DNA of 64,000 nt from JACCZX01 sp963807155 (GTDB lineage: Bacteria; Pseudomonadota; Gammaproteobacteria; Burkholderiales; Burkholderiaceae_F): assembly GCA_963807155.1 (NCBI GenBank), contig CAWEAZ010000053.1, forward strand, positions 52,534 to 116,533, given 5' to 3'. A model generated the notes under the pieces. That model saw nothing but the letters and a program-made list of their open reading frames with translations. It did no database searches and had not been told where the DNA came from. The translations under genes and the position numbers were made by a program. This document shows, piece by piece, positions 29,892 through 39,680 of the stretch; positions within the stretch are counted from its first letter, which is position 1, and every line of letters begins with the position of its first letter.

Positions 29892-29926
29892 GCCGCCGTG
29901 ATCGCTTGCGCACGGCGGCTTTTTTT
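29892..29926 (+). terminator. Rho-independent terminator
   Basis: Stem GCCGCCGTG (29892-29900) and CACGGCGGC (29911-29919), a 10-base loop and seven T (29920-29926). It ends the oligomer-hydrolase transcript 25 bp after its stop. Confidence 0.85.
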
Positions 29927-30002
29927 CGTCTGTCGCCAGCGGGCCGACTGCTAAGTCACCTGCGCGCAGGTCGTTGCTTTAGCATGCACGGCTCAGTTTC
30001 CG

Positions 30003-31280
30003 ATGCTGCGGCTTTCGATCCGCGGTTCTGCTCCCACTTATTCAGCATGGCTGATCAATCACCTCCGACGCGCGCCGTCGCTTTCTCGCCTGGCGATCGA
30101 CCGTACCTCCGTGGTGCCGCGCCGTCGCCGCCCACTATGGAAGCGATGGTGGGTCTGGGCGATTGCGCTGGTTGTGCTCGCAGCGATCGCGTTGTTCATC
30201 GGCCGCCGCAACGCCCCGCAGGCCGTCGAAATTGCAACCGTTGCCGCGGCATATCCGTCGGCGTCGGTGTCGGCGCTCAACGCGACCGGGCGGGTAGTCG
30301 CGGCGCGTCGTGCGTCGGTGTCGTCCAAAGGCACCGGCCGGCTCGAATGGCTCGGCGTGCAGGAAGGCCAACGCGTGACCGAGGGCGACATCATTGCTCG
30401 CCTCGAGAATCGCGATGTCGCTGCTGAGCGCGAGCAGGCGGCCGCGCAGGTACAGGTGGCGCGCGCCAATCTGGCGCAGGGTCAGGCTGATTTGGAGGAC
30501 GCCCAAGCGGCGTTCAAGCGCGCGCAGGATCTGGCGCAGCAGAAATTCATCGCAGGGTCCGCACTCGACACTGCGGAAGCCCGCTATAACAAAGCGCGCG
30601 CCGCTATCGACACTTTGAGGGCGCAGATTGCCGTGGCGCAGGCGAACTATCGATCCGCAGACGTCGCCTACGACCAGACACTGATCCGGGCTCCGTTCAC
30701 CGGAATGGTGTTGACCAAGAGCGCGAACGTAGGGGACATCGTCACGCCGTTTTCGGCGGCTGCAGGTACGACCGGCGCGGTCGTCACGATGGCCGACATG
30801 GAAACACTCGAGGTCGAAGCCGACGTTTCGGAGGCGTCGATTGCAAAGATCACGGTCGGCCAGCCTGCCGAAATTCAGCTCGATGCGTTTCCTGAGTTGC
30901 GGTTGATCGGCGAAGTCAGCCGCATCGTGCCTACGGTCGATCGCAGCAAGGCGACGCTGCTCGTCAAGGTGAAGTTTGTCGAGCGCGATCCGCGCGTGCT
31001 TCCGGACATGAGCTCGAAGATCGCATTCTTGTCGCGTCCGTTGAAGTCCGACGAGCGCACACCCGTCGCCGCGCTGCGCCCCGATGCGATCGTCAAGCGC
31101 GACGGCAAGGATGTCGTCTTCGTGGTCGGCAAGGACGATCAAGTGAAGCTGACGCCGGTGGCGGTGGGCGCCAAGGTCGGTGACTTGGTGCGCGTCGATC
31201 TGGCGCCAGGAACGCGAGTCGTGATCGCGCCGACCGAGCGAGTCACAGAGGGTGCAACTGTGACGGCAGCGAAGAAATAG
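30003..31280 (+). CDS. Efflux periplasmic adaptor subunit, HlyD/MacA family
   Basis: Membrane-fusion protein: an N-terminal anchor helix (WWVWAIALVVLAAIALFIG), a lipoyl-like segment (GTGRLEWLGVQEGQRVTEGDIIARLENRD), a long coiled coil (about 155-230, rich in Ala/Gln) and a beta-barrel part with APFTGMVLTKSANVGDIV. It bridges the ABC exporter to the outer side. The ATG at 30003 is only one choice: a second ATG at 30047 (MADQSPPTRAV) looks more natural but needs an indel near 30090 to join the frame. Its stop is 2 bp before the ATPase start, so the four genes form one operon. Confidence 0.85.
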   Translation: MLRLSIRGSAPTYSAWLINHLRRAPSLSRLAIDRTSVVPRRRRPLWKRWWVWAIALVVLAAIALFIGRRNAPQAVEIATVAAAYPSASVSALNATGRVVAARRASVSSKGTGRLEWLGVQEGQRVTEGDIIARLENRDVAAEREQAAAQVQVARANLAQGQADLEDAQAAFKRAQDLAQQKFIAGSALDTAEARYNKARAAIDTLRAQIAVAQANYRSADVAYDQTLIRAPFTGMVLTKSANVGDIVTPFSAAAGTTGAVVTMADMETLEVEADVSEASIAKITVGQPAEIQLDAFPELRLIGEVSRIVPTVDRSKATLLVKVKFVERDPRVLPDMSSKIAFLSRPLKSDERTPVAALRPDAIVKRDGKDVVFVVGKDDQVKLTPVAVGAKVGDLVRVDLAPGTRVVIAPTERVTEGATVTAAKK

Positions 31281-31282
31281 CG

Positions 31283-32003
31283 ATGGATGCCCGGGCGCAT
31301 GCTACGCATGAGCCGCGTGCGCTGGTCGAAATTGCGCGTCTGTCCAAGGGTTACGTGCGTGGTGATCAGCACGTGCCGGTTCTGACTGACATCAATCTGA
31401 CGATTAACGAACGGGATTTTGTGGCGATGATGGGCCCGTCCGGATCGGGCAAGAGCACGCTGCTGAACCTAATCGCAGGCATCGACAAACCCGACGCGGG
31501 CACTCTGTTGATCGCAGGAGAAGACATCACCCAGTTCAACGATAGCGAGCTGGCCGACTGGCGTGCCCGCACGGTCGGTTTCGTCTTCCAGTTCTACAAC
31601 CTGATGCCTGTTCTGACCGCGTTTGAGAACGTCGAACTGCCACTGCAGCTGACTTCGCTATCGCGTGCCGAGCGGCGCGAGCGAGTTGATCTGTTGATGT
31701 CGATGGTCGGACTGTCGGACCGCAGCAAGCACTATCCGAACGAGTTGTCCGGCGGTCAGCAGCAGCGAGTCGCGATCGCGCGCGCGCTTGGTGACCGACC
31801 CGCTGTTGGTGATCGCCGACGAGCCGACCGGCGATCTGGACCGGCAATCGGCGGCGGACATTTTGAGTTTGCTCGACCGACTGAACTTGGAGCTCGGCAA
31901 GACCATCGTGATGGTGACGCACGATCCGCGCGCCGCCGAGGCCGCGCATCATCTGATCTATCTCGACAAGGGCCAGTTGACGGATACCGTCCCGAGTCAC
32001 TGA
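31283..32003 (+). CDS. ABC transporter ATP-binding protein, MacB/LolD type (one frame break)
   Basis: About 240 codons. Walker A GPSGSGKST, Q-loop FVFQFYNLMPVLTAFENVELPL, signature LSGGQQQRVAIARAL, Walker B VIADEPTGDLD and the His in MVTHDPR are all present. The frame changes near 31790, right after the signature; the true end is QLTDTVPSH at 32003. This sub-type (as LolD and MacB) drives mechanotransmission exporters with FtsX-like permeases, which follow. It uses ATP hydrolysis to move an unknown substrate. Confidence 0.92.
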
Positions 32004-32014
32004 GCAGCGCACTG

Positions 32015-33175
32015 ATGCTCTTCTTTATAAACCTCGTCTTCCGCAACGTATTTCGCGCCAAGCTGCGCACGACGCTGACGATCGTGGGCCTGGTGATCGC
32101 CACACTGGCGTTCGGCCTGCTGCAGACCGTCGTGCGTGCGTGGTACGCGGGATCGGACGCGGCGTCGGCGACGCGGCTTATCACGCGCAATGCGATCTCA
32201 CTAACGTTTGCGATGCCGATTTACTACCGCGAAAAGATTCGCTCGGTGCCGGGTGTGACGGCGGTGGCAGTTTCCAACTGGTTCGGCGGTACGTACAAGG
32301 ACCCGAAAAACTTCTTTGCGCAGTTTGCTGTCGATGCGCCGACTTACTTTCCGATGTATCCGGAGTTCATTTTTCAGCCCGACGAGTTCCAGGCGTTCAT
32401 GCGCGATCGTCGCGGTGCTGTCGTCGGCCGCCAGCTCGCCGACCTCTACGACTTCAAGATCGGCGACACGATTCCGTTGAAGAGCGGGATTTATCCCGGC
32501 AACTGGGAATTCAACGTGCGCGCGATCTACGACGCGAAGGATGAAACGACGATCACGCGCCAGATGTATTTTCACTACGACTATCTGAACGAGCAGCTCA
32601 AAAAAACGGCGCGCAACCGCGCCGATTTCGCCGGTGTGTTTGTCGTCGGCATCGACGATGGGCCATCGGCCCCCGACATTTCGCGCGCGATCGATGCGCA
32701 GTTCAAGAACTCGCTGGCCGAGACGCTGACCGAGACGGAGAAGGCCTTTACGTTGAGCTTCGTGGCAATGATCGAAACGATCATTACGGCGATCGAAGGC
32801 GTTAGCTACGTCGTCATCCTGATCATCATGGCGGTGGCAGCCAACACAATGGCTATGACCGCGCGCGAGCGGCTGTCCGAATACGCGACGCTCAAAGCGC
32901 TTGGCTTCAAGCCGGGCAAGGTGGCCGCGATGATTATGGGCGAAGCGTTCTTGCTGGCGTTCGTTGGTGCGGGCATCGGCATGTTACTGACTCCGATTGT
33001 CGTGCACGCGTTTCACGCAATGACGATCAGCGTCTTCGCCAAGATGCCGCTGGTCGCCCATACGTTTTACTTGCAGGCGGCGTGTGCCGTCGCTGTCGGC
33101 TTGGTAGCGGGGATAGTTCCAGCGGTTCGCGCTGCGCGCGTAAAAATCGTCGATGGTCTGCGGCACATCGGTTGA
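32015..33175 (+). CDS. ABC exporter permease, FtsX/MacB type (first)
   Basis: 386 residues. It has an N-terminal helix (KLRTTLTIVGLVIATLAFGLLQTV), a large periplasmic domain (about 55-240) and three C-terminal membrane segments, with the FtsX-type loop ERLSEYATLKALGFKPGKVAAMIMGE. It pairs with the second permease to form the exporter core with the preceding ATPase. The ATG at 32015 is 12 bp after the ATPase stop. A raw reading that fuses it to the ATPase is caused by the frame break in that gene. Confidence 0.88.
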   Translation: MLFFINLVFRNVFRAKLRTTLTIVGLVIATLAFGLLQTVVRAWYAGSDAASATRLITRNAISLTFAMPIYYREKIRSVPGVTAVAVSNWFGGTYKDPKNFFAQFAVDAPTYFPMYPEFIFQPDEFQAFMRDRRGAVVGRQLADLYDFKIGDTIPLKSGIYPGNWEFNVRAIYDAKDETTITRQMYFHYDYLNEQLKKTARNRADFAGVFVVGIDDGPSAPDISRAIDAQFKNSLAETLTETEKAFTLSFVAMIETIITAIEGVSYVVILIIMAVAANTMAMTARERLSEYATLKALGFKPGKVAAMIMGEAFLLAFVGAGIGMLLTPIVVHAFHAMTISVFAKMPLVAHTFYLQAACAVAVGLVAGIVPAVRAARVKIVDGLRHIG

Positions 33176-33185
33176 CGGTCCACTG

Positions 33186-34355
33186 ATGCGCGTTCCTTTC
33201 AGTTACATACGGCGCAACCTGTGGGTGCGGAAGCTGACCACCGCGCTCACCGCGGGCGGCATGGCGCTCGTCGTTTTTGTGTTCGCCGCGGTGCTGATGC
33301 TTGACGCCGGTTTGAAGGCGACGCTGGTGGCGACCGGCTCGCCGGACAACGTCGTGCTGATTCGCCAAGGCAGCCAGACCGAAGTCCAAAGCGGAGTCTT
33401 TCGCGATCAGGCTGCTCTGATCGAAACATCACCAGAGATTGCGCGGGATCCTGACGGCCGCCCGCTGGTATCAAAGGAAGTGGTCGTTTTGAACTCGCTT
33501 CCCAAGCTGAGCGACGCGAACAAGCGCAGTAACGTCGTTGTGCGCGGCTTGCCGGAGATGGGCAAAACATTGCGGCCGCAGGTGCGCATCGTCGAGGGCC
33601 GGATGTTTCGCCCAGGGTCCTCAGAGATCGTTGTGGGTAGTTCCGTCGCGCGCGGGTTTGCCGGAGTTGAGATCGGCCAGCAATTGTCGTTCGCGGGAAG
33701 ACAGTGGACGGTGGTCGGAGTATTGGACGGAGGCAAGACCGCGTTTGACTCCGAAATCTGGGGGGACGTCGAGCAGATGATGCAGGCGTTTCGCCGCATT
33801 ACGTATTCGTCGGTGATTGCGAAACTTGCATCGCCATCTTCGCTTGCAGCGCTGAGAGCGCGACTCGATAACGATCCGCGGTTGAAAGTCGACGTCAAGC
33901 GCGAGTCGCAGTTTTACGCGGACCAGTCGGCCAGCCTGTCGACCTTCATCACGATTCTTGGTATGGCACTGTCAGTAATCTTCTCGATCGGCGCAATGAT
34001 CGGCGCAGCGATCACGATGTATTCGGCAGTGGCTACGCGTACCGCTGAAATCGGGACTCTGCGCGCGCTGGGATTTCCGCGCGCGTCGATATTGCTGGCA
34101 TTCCTGATCGAATCGCTGCTGTTGGCGCTGGTCGGCGGATTGTTCGGGTTGTTCGCCGCCAGCTTTCTGACGGCCATTACGATCTCGACCACTAATTTTC
34201 AGTCTTTCTCCGAGCTTGCCTTTGCCTTTACGTTGACGCCGAATATCGTTGTCTCTTCACTCTTGTTTTCGATCGTGATGGGATTTGTCGGCGGGTTCCT
34301 ACCCGCGATCAAGGCGAGCCGTATGAAAATCGTCGACGCGCTGCGCGCCGATTAG
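33186..34355 (+). CDS. ABC exporter permease, FtsX/MacB type (second)
   Basis: 389 residues with the same plan as its neighbour: N-terminal helix (LTTALTAGGMALVVFVFAAVLML), periplasmic part, then three membrane segments with ATRTAEIGTLRALGFPRASILLAFLIE. The two permeases are clearly different, so a hetero-dimer is expected. ATG 33186 lies 11 bp after the stop of the first permease. It is the last gene of the adaptor-ATPase-permease-permease operon; cargo unknown. Confidence 0.88.
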   Translation: MRVPFSYIRRNLWVRKLTTALTAGGMALVVFVFAAVLMLDAGLKATLVATGSPDNVVLIRQGSQTEVQSGVFRDQAALIETSPEIARDPDGRPLVSKEVVVLNSLPKLSDANKRSNVVVRGLPEMGKTLRPQVRIVEGRMFRPGSSEIVVGSSVARGFAGVEIGQQLSFAGRQWTVVGVLDGGKTAFDSEIWGDVEQMMQAFRRITYSSVIAKLASPSSLAALRARLDNDPRLKVDVKRESQFYADQSASLSTFITILGMALSVIFSIGAMIGAAITMYSAVATRTAEIGTLRALGFPRASILLAFLIESLLLALVGGLFGLFAASFLTAITISTTNFQSFSELAFAFTLTPNIVVSSLLFSIVMGFVGGFLPAIKASRMKIVDALRAD

Positions 34356-34482
34356 TAGCTCAGTCTTGTCCGCCGCTACTGCCAGTGGCGAAATTGGCGA
34401 CCAACGCCAGTCGAGCTGTCGCTAACTCCCGCAAGCGCCACGATGTCTCCGCGAGCATGTGCTCGATACGGAGAGTCATCGC

Positions 34483-34950
34483 ATGACACGCATTCTGACC
34501 GCATTGGCGCTTGGCGCCGCGTCTTTAACGACGGGTTGCATCGTCGTTCCCCTCAACGCAGATGGAACGTACGCGTATCCGGTCGGGGCGCCGCCGCATG
34601 CGCCCGTCGTTCAACCAGCGCCTACTTCGCAAACGCTTCCGGTGCGGCTGTATCCCACCAACCAGGCCGCCACGTCGAGCGGCATGATCGCCGGCAGTGT
34701 CACCAATCACTTGAACGGGCGTGGCACGTTTACGCTGAACGTTGGCGACGAGACGATGTCGGGCGAAGCGACGCGCGCCGGCGGATCGAACGCCCGCAGT
34801 GGTATTGCCAACGCGTACGGCGGACGCGGTTCATACGCCAATTGCCGCTACACGATGAACACGGCCACCCAAGGCACCGGCAGCTGCACGTTTTCCAACG
34901 GCGGCGCAGTATCAGTTGCATATCGGGACCTGACAACGGGTTATCCTTGA
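34483..34950 (+). CDS. Uncharacterised small lipoprotein
   Basis: 155 residues. The N-terminus MTRILTALALGAASLTTGC is a lipoprotein signal with the Cys at 19. The mature part is Ala/Gly/Thr/Asn-rich with beta character (TFTLNVGDETMSGEATRAGG, GSYANCRYTMNTATQGTGSCTF). I recognise no family. The start at 34483 is fixed by the signal; the frame opens at 34459. It stands between the ABC exporter and the Tct transporter, 50 bp before tctC, and could belong to either transcript. Confidence 0.7.
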   Translation: MTRILTALALGAASLTTGCIVVPLNADGTYAYPVGAPPHAPVVQPAPTSQTLPVRLYPTNQAATSSGMIAGSVTNHLNGRGTFTLNVGDETMSGEATRAGGSNARSGIANAYGGRGSYANCRYTMNTATQGTGSCTFSNGGAVSVAYRDLTTGYP

Positions 34951-35000
34951 GTACGCTCGAGCTAACAGAGCATCTGGCAAGTGAACTCAAGGAGACACTG

Positions 35001-35971
35001 ATGAAACGACGCGACTTTTCGATCGCTGCTACCGCCGCAGTGGCTGCAAGCCAATTCGGTCTGCTACGCAGCGCGAGCGCGCAGCAGCTCGGCGCTGTGA
35101 AAATGATGATTCCGGCCAATCCAGGCGGCGGCTGGGATCAGACCGGGCGCGCGTTGGCAACGGCAATGCAGAGCGCCAAGACGGCGCAGACCGTGCAATT
35201 CGAAAACAAGGGCGGCGCCGCCGGCACGATCGGGCTCGTGCAATTCGTCAACAGCGCGAAAGGCGATCCGAACGCGCTATTAGTGGGCGGCATGGTGATG
35301 GTCGGCGGCATCGCGCTGAACAAGTCGCCGGTCGATTTGACGATGGTTACGCCCATCGCCCGGCTGACCAGCGAGTATCTGGTGGTCGTGGTTCCAGCGA
35401 ACTCGCCGTTCAAAACGATGGGCGACCTCGTCAAGGCGTTCAAGGCGGATCCGGGTAAGGTGTCGTGGAACGGCGGGTCGGCAGGCGGCTCCGATCACAT
35501 CCTGGCCGGCTTGATCGCGCGCGCGGTCGGCGTCGATCCCGCAAAGATCAACTACATCGCGTCGAAAGGTGGCGGCGACCAGGTCGCAGCGATCGTGGGC
35601 GGCCATGTCAGCGCCGGCATTGCGGGCCTGGGCGAGTTCGCAGAACACATCAAGGGCGGGCGCATGCGTGCGTTGGCGCGTGTCGGGGCCGAGCAAGATC
35701 GACGGCATTCCGACGCCTGAAGGAGCAGGGCATCGATGTCGTGCTCGGCAACTGGCGTGGCGTTTTCGGAGCGCCTGCGATTTCGACCGCGCAGCGCGAT
35801 ACGCTGGTTGCGGCCGTCAAGACCGCCACTGATTCACCGGCGTGGAAGGAAACGCTGACCAAGTACGGTTGGGACGGTGTCTACCTCGGCGGAGACGAGT
35901 TCAAGAAATTCCTCGATGAAGACATCAAGCGCATCAATACGATCATCGATTCGCTAGGCCTTAAGAAATAG
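35001..35971 (+). CDS. Tripartite tricarboxylate transporter binding protein, TctC/Bug family (one frame break)
   Basis: About 323 codons. The start is a twin-arginine-like signal (MKRRDFSIAATAAVAASQFGLL), then MIPANPGGGWDQTGRALA, the Bug-family binding loop, and later KVSWNGGSAGGSDH. The frame changes near 35690; the C-terminus reads QGIDVVLGNWRGVFGAP and ends at 35971. It binds a carboxylate in the periplasm for the TctBA permease. GGAGA ribosome site before ATG 35001. The exact ligand (citrate or other organic acid) is not visible. Confidence 0.87.
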
Positions 35972-35980
35972 GAAATAGCC

Positions 35981-36495
35981 GTGGCCCGAGGGGCAGCGGG
36001 ATCGCGCGCCGAGCTGGTCATTTCGCTCGGCGTGCTGCTGCTGGGCATCGGCGCGACCGATCGTTGCATGGAGACTGCCGGAGGCCGGTGGCTACGCACG
36101 CATCGGTCCGAACTTCGTGCCGAAGATCATCTCGGCCGGACTGGTCTTGCTTGGCGTATGGTTGCTGGCTGAAGTATTCACCGGCGGCTTCCGCGCTCGG
36201 GTGCCGGATGATCCGGCTGAGCGCGGCGAGCACGCGTTCGTGTGGAGCGCCTTTGCCTGGGTCAGCGCCGGACTGATCGCGCAAATGGCGCTGATTCACA
36301 CGGCCGGGTTCGTGATTCGCCGCCGCCGTGCTGTTCGCCTGCGTCGCGCGCGGTTTTGGCAGCACGCGCTGGTTGCGCGATCTGGCCATCGGGCTGGTTC
36401 TCGGTCTGCTGGTTTTTCTTTTCTTCGTGCGCTTCCTGAATGTCAATCTGCCGGCGGGCTGGTTAAGGCCGATCCTGGGCGGCGCGGGAATATGA
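35981..36495 (+). CDS. Tripartite tricarboxylate transporter small subunit TctB (frame broken)
   Basis: About 171 codons after joining. It starts at a GTG (VARGAAGSRAELVISLGVLLLGIG) and shows four hydrophobic stretches, including IISAGLVLLGVWLLAEVF and RDLAIGLVLGLLVFLFFVRFLNVNLP. Frame changes lie near 36080 and 36335. TctB is the small four-helix membrane subunit. The stop (TGA at 36493-36495) overlaps the tctA start. Confidence 0.78.
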
Positions 36496-37994
36496 CCGAG
36501 ACATTGAATGCGCTGATCTCTGGATTCGGCGTCGCGCTGCAGCCGATCAATCTGCTGTGGGGCTTCGTCGGCGTCACGCTGGGTACGGCGATCGGCGTGT
36601 TGCCCGGAGTAGGTCCGGCGCTGACCGTCGCGATGCTGTTGCCGTTGACCGTCAAGCTCGATCCGACCGGGGCGCTGATCATGTTTGCCGGCATCTACTA
36701 CGGCGCGATGTACGGCGGATCGACGACGACCATCCTGCTGAACACTCCCGGGGAGTCGGCGTCGATCGCGACTGCGCTCGAGGGCAACAAGATGGCGCGC
36801 AGCGGTCGCGCCGGCCCGGCGCTGGCGACCGCCGCGATTGGTTCGTTCGTCGCGGGCACGATCGCGACACTGCTGTTGACGGTGCTTGCACCGATCGTGG
36901 TCGAAGTCGCTTTGAAATTCGGGCCGGCCGAATACTTTGCGTTGATGGTGTTCGCGTTCGTCACGGTCGCGGCCGTGCTGGGCAGCTCAACCGTGCGCGG
37001 GCTGACGATGCTGTTCCTGGGCCTGCTGCTCGGTCTGGTCGGTATCGATGATCAAACTGGGCAGATGCGCTTTGCATTTGGCGTGCCGGAATTGCTGGAC
37101 GGCATCGACGTCGTCGTGCTCGCCGTCGGACTGTTTGCGGTCGGTGAAGGTTTGTACATGGCCTCCTACCAGAGCCGGCAGCAAGAAAAGGTCGAGCAGG
37201 TGCGCGGCTCGTTGCTGATGTCGAAAGACGATTGGCGACGTTCGTGGCCGGCGTGGCTACGCGCCACTTTCATCGGCTTTCCGTTCGGCACGATACCGGC
37301 CGGCGGCGCAGAGATCCCAACTTTCCTGTCCTACGCTCTGGAGAAGAAGCTATCGAAGCATCCGGAGGAGTTCGGCAAAGGTGCGATCGAAGGCGTTGCG
37401 GGTCCCGAGGCCGCGAACAACGCCGCGTCCGCCGGCGTGCTGGTGCCGTTGTTGACGCTTGGCATTCCGACTTCGGCCACGGCGGCCATCCTGCTTGCCG
37501 CGTTCCAGAACTACGGTCTGCAGCCGGGACCGCTGCTGTTCCAGACGCAGGCGACGCTGGTGTGGGGGCTGATCGCCAGCATGTATATCGGCAACATCCT
37601 GTTGCTGGTGCTCAATCTGCCGCTGATCGGGTTATGGGTGAAAGTGTTGTCGATCCCGAAGCCGTTGCTTTATGGCGGCATTCTGGTCTTTGCCACGCTC
37701 GGCGCCTACAGCCTGCATCAGTCGGTGGTCGATCTGGTCACGCTGTATGTGTTCGGCCTGTTGGGCTTCGTGATGCGGCGTTGGGGGTTCCCTGTCGCAC
37801 CGGTCGTGATCGGATTGATACTCGGGCCGCTTGCCGAATCGCAGTTCCGCAAGGCGCTCGCGATTAGCCAGGGCGATCCGAGCGTGTTTTTCACACAGCC
37901 CATTTCGGCGTCGCTGCTGGCGTTGACTGCCGCGCTGATCATCGTGCCGTGGATCGTGCGGCTGTCGCGCCGCAAGTCCCGACAGATAGCGTGA
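36492..37994 (+). CDS. Tripartite tricarboxylate transporter large permease TctA
   Basis: 500 residues and intact, with about twelve membrane segments. Family marks: WGFVGVTLGTAIGVLPGVGPAL, GIYYGAMYGGSTTTILLNTPGE, GAEIPTFLSY and GIPTSATAAILLAA. It is the channel subunit of a carboxylate-uptake system that uses an ion gradient, not ATP. ATG 36492 overlaps the tctB stop. The frame is open further upstream to 36117, but that part is tctB read in another phase. Confidence 0.92.
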   Translation: MTETLNALISGFGVALQPINLLWGFVGVTLGTAIGVLPGVGPALTVAMLLPLTVKLDPTGALIMFAGIYYGAMYGGSTTTILLNTPGESASIATALEGNKMARSGRAGPALATAAIGSFVAGTIATLLLTVLAPIVVEVALKFGPAEYFALMVFAFVTVAAVLGSSTVRGLTMLFLGLLLGLVGIDDQTGQMRFAFGVPELLDGIDVVVLAVGLFAVGEGLYMASYQSRQQEKVEQVRGSLLMSKDDWRRSWPAWLRATFIGFPFGTIPAGGAEIPTFLSYALEKKLSKHPEEFGKGAIEGVAGPEAANNAASAGVLVPLLTLGIPTSATAAILLAAFQNYGLQPGPLLFQTQATLVWGLIASMYIGNILLLVLNLPLIGLWVKVLSIPKPLLYGGILVFATLGAYSLHQSVVDLVTLYVFGLLGFVMRRWGFPVAPVVIGLILGPLAESQFRKALAISQGDPSVFFTQPISASLLALTAALIIVPWIVRLSRRKSRQIA

Positions 37995-39088
37995 GCGATC
38001 TTGAACCACCGCGAGGTGGGAATGAAGGCGCCGCGCCCCGCGCGGCGTTTTCATTCTGGCGAGCGCTCGGCGCAATAGCGGTGGCGCTTGCCGGCGCGCT
38101 GGTATGTGTTTACCTGAAAACGCCACTGCCGTGGTTGATCGGCCCATTGATCGCAGTCGCCGCCGTCAGCATGGGCCATGGCAAGATCGTTGCGCCGCCG
38201 TTGGCGCTCGAGGGGGGTCAATGGGCGATCGGTGTCGCGCTCGGCTTGTACTTTTCGCCCGACGTCGTGCGCGAGATTGCGCGACTGTCGCCTTGGATTG
38301 CGCTGGCGGTCGTCTTCTCGATCTTGCTCGGCTGGCTCGGCGCTTGGCTGTTGGCGAAGGCCGTTCGAGCCGACGCACCCACGGCGTTTTTCGCAATGGC
38401 GATCGGTGGTGCGCCTGAGATGGCGGCACAGGCGCAACGCAACGGCGGCCAGGTCGACAAGGTAGCTGCGTCGCACGCGCTGCGCATCATGCTGGTGGTC
38501 TTGATCGTTCCGTTCGCGTTCAACGCCATGAACGTGCACGGGCTTGATCCTTATGCGCCGCTGGCCAAAACCTTTTCGTGGACCGGCTTTCTCGTGCTGG
38601 TCGCAATCACCGCGGCTGCTGCGGCGGTAATGGAGCGGTTCAAGTCGCCGAACAGCTGGATGATTGGGCCCTTATTAGCCGCGGCCCTGGTTACCGCCAC
38701 CGGCCATAGCTTTTCGACGTTCCCCGCAGGGGTCGTCAACGCCGGCCAATTGTTGATCGGTATCTCGCTCGGTTCGCGCTTCACACCGGAATTCTTCGGC
38801 GCTGCGCCGCGCTTCTTGTCAGCGGTCGCCGCGATCTCACTGCTGTACATGGTGCTGGCGGCGGGATTTGCGGGCCTGCTTGCGCGAGGCTCGGGCTTGC
38901 CGTGGCCGACAGCGACGATCGCGACGACGCCGGGGGGCATCGGTGAGATGGCGTTGACCGCGCAGGCATTACAGCTGGGTGTGCCAATCGTGACCGCGTT
39001 TCACACAATTCGCCTGCTTGCGCTGTTACTGACGGTCGGCGCAATGTATCGGTATTGGAGAAAGTGGATGGCGCGCCGTGCAAGCTAA
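37991..39088 (+). CDS. AbrB-family transporter (PF05145-type membrane protein)
   Basis: 365 residues with about ten membrane segments in two repeats (LKTPLPWLIGPLIAVAAVSM in the first and FKSPNSWMIGPLLAAALVTA in the second are a clear internal duplication). The conserved ATTPGGIGEMALTA loop fits the AbrB/AmoR-like family. The GTG at 37991 overlaps the tctA stop (GTGA), so translation is coupled. AbrB-type proteins are often beside TctA systems; the function is not settled. It may share or export the same substrate. Confidence 0.82.
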   Translation: MSDLEPPRGGNEGAAPRAAFSFWRALGAIAVALAGALVCVYLKTPLPWLIGPLIAVAAVSMGHGKIVAPPLALEGGQWAIGVALGLYFSPDVVREIARLSPWIALAVVFSILLGWLGAWLLAKAVRADAPTAFFAMAIGGAPEMAAQAQRNGGQVDKVAASHALRIMLVVLIVPFAFNAMNVHGLDPYAPLAKTFSWTGFLVLVAITAAAAAVMERFKSPNSWMIGPLLAAALVTATGHSFSTFPAGVVNAGQLLIGISLGSRFTPEFFGAAPRFLSAVAAISLLYMVLAAGFAGLLARGSGLPWPTATIATTPGGIGEMALTAQALQLGVPIVTAFHTIRLLALLLTVGAMYRYWRKWMARRAS

Positions 39089-39680
39089 AACGACTTCGCA
39101 GCAGCTGGCGACGGCATTGGCGCCGGAACTCGAGCTAACGCCGTTGGTGGCGGCGGCAAAGCACGACGCCGATGAATTCCTGCAAGCGGTTCTTGAATCG
39201 AAAGCTACGCTAACGCGCTGGATGCCTTGGTGCCACCTCGACTATGGCGCGGCCGACGTCGAGCGCTGGTTCGAAACAGCGGACCAGATGTGGGCGAATC
39301 AAACTGCGTTTCCGATGCTGATCCGACGCAAGAGCGACGGCGCGCTGCTCGGTGGTGCCGGCCTGCAGGACGTGCTGCTGTACGGCAAGCGGGAGGCCGA
39401 ACTTGGCTATTGGGTGCGCGAAGCTGCACGCGGTCGTGGCGTTGCCAGCACGGCGATTCGCGCGATCGCTGCGTTTGCGTTTGACGAGCTGAAGCTGGTC
39501 CGTGCGTCGATGCGAATTAGGCTCGATAACGCGTCAAGCCGCCGCGCGGCGGAGCGCGCTGGCGCGAGCTTTGAAGGCGTGACGCGGCACGGAATTGTGC
39601 ACGGCGACGCGCGCTTCGACGCGGCCCACTATTCGTTGCTGCCGGCCGATCTGGCGCGGCCGTGGTCACCGTACCGCTGA
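39078..39680 (+). CDS. GNAT N-acetyltransferase, RimJ/RimL-like
   Basis: 200 residues. ELELTPLVAAAKHDADEFLQ, an acidic ALLGGAGLQDV strand, ELGYWVREAARGRGVASTA (the acetyl-CoA loop, R-G-R-G-V) and IRLDNASSRRAAERAGASFEG are the RimJ/RimL pattern. It probably acetylates the N-terminal amine of a protein or a small amine. The GTG at 39078 overlaps the end of the AbrB-like gene, so it is the last gene of this operon. 222 bp follow before cspA, with nothing but the cold-shock leader. Confidence 0.85.
   Translation: MQAKTTSQQLATALAPELELTPLVAAAKHDADEFLQAVLESKATLTRWMPWCHLDYGAADVERWFETADQMWANQTAFPMLIRRKSDGALLGGAGLQDVLLYGKREAELGYWVREAARGRGVASTAIRAIAAFAFDELKLVRASMRIRLDNASSRRAAERAGASFEGVTRHGIVHGDARFDAAHYSLLPADLARPWSPYR

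Noticed and set aside
31283..33175. Apparent ATPase-permease fusion
   Set aside because: The ATPase is broken near 31790 and its proper C-terminus with Walker B and the switch His is in another frame that stops at 32003; the permease has its own start at 32015.
36117..36491. Upstream extension of tctA in the same frame
   Set aside because: This stretch codes tctB in pieces; the tctA family starts at ATG 36492.
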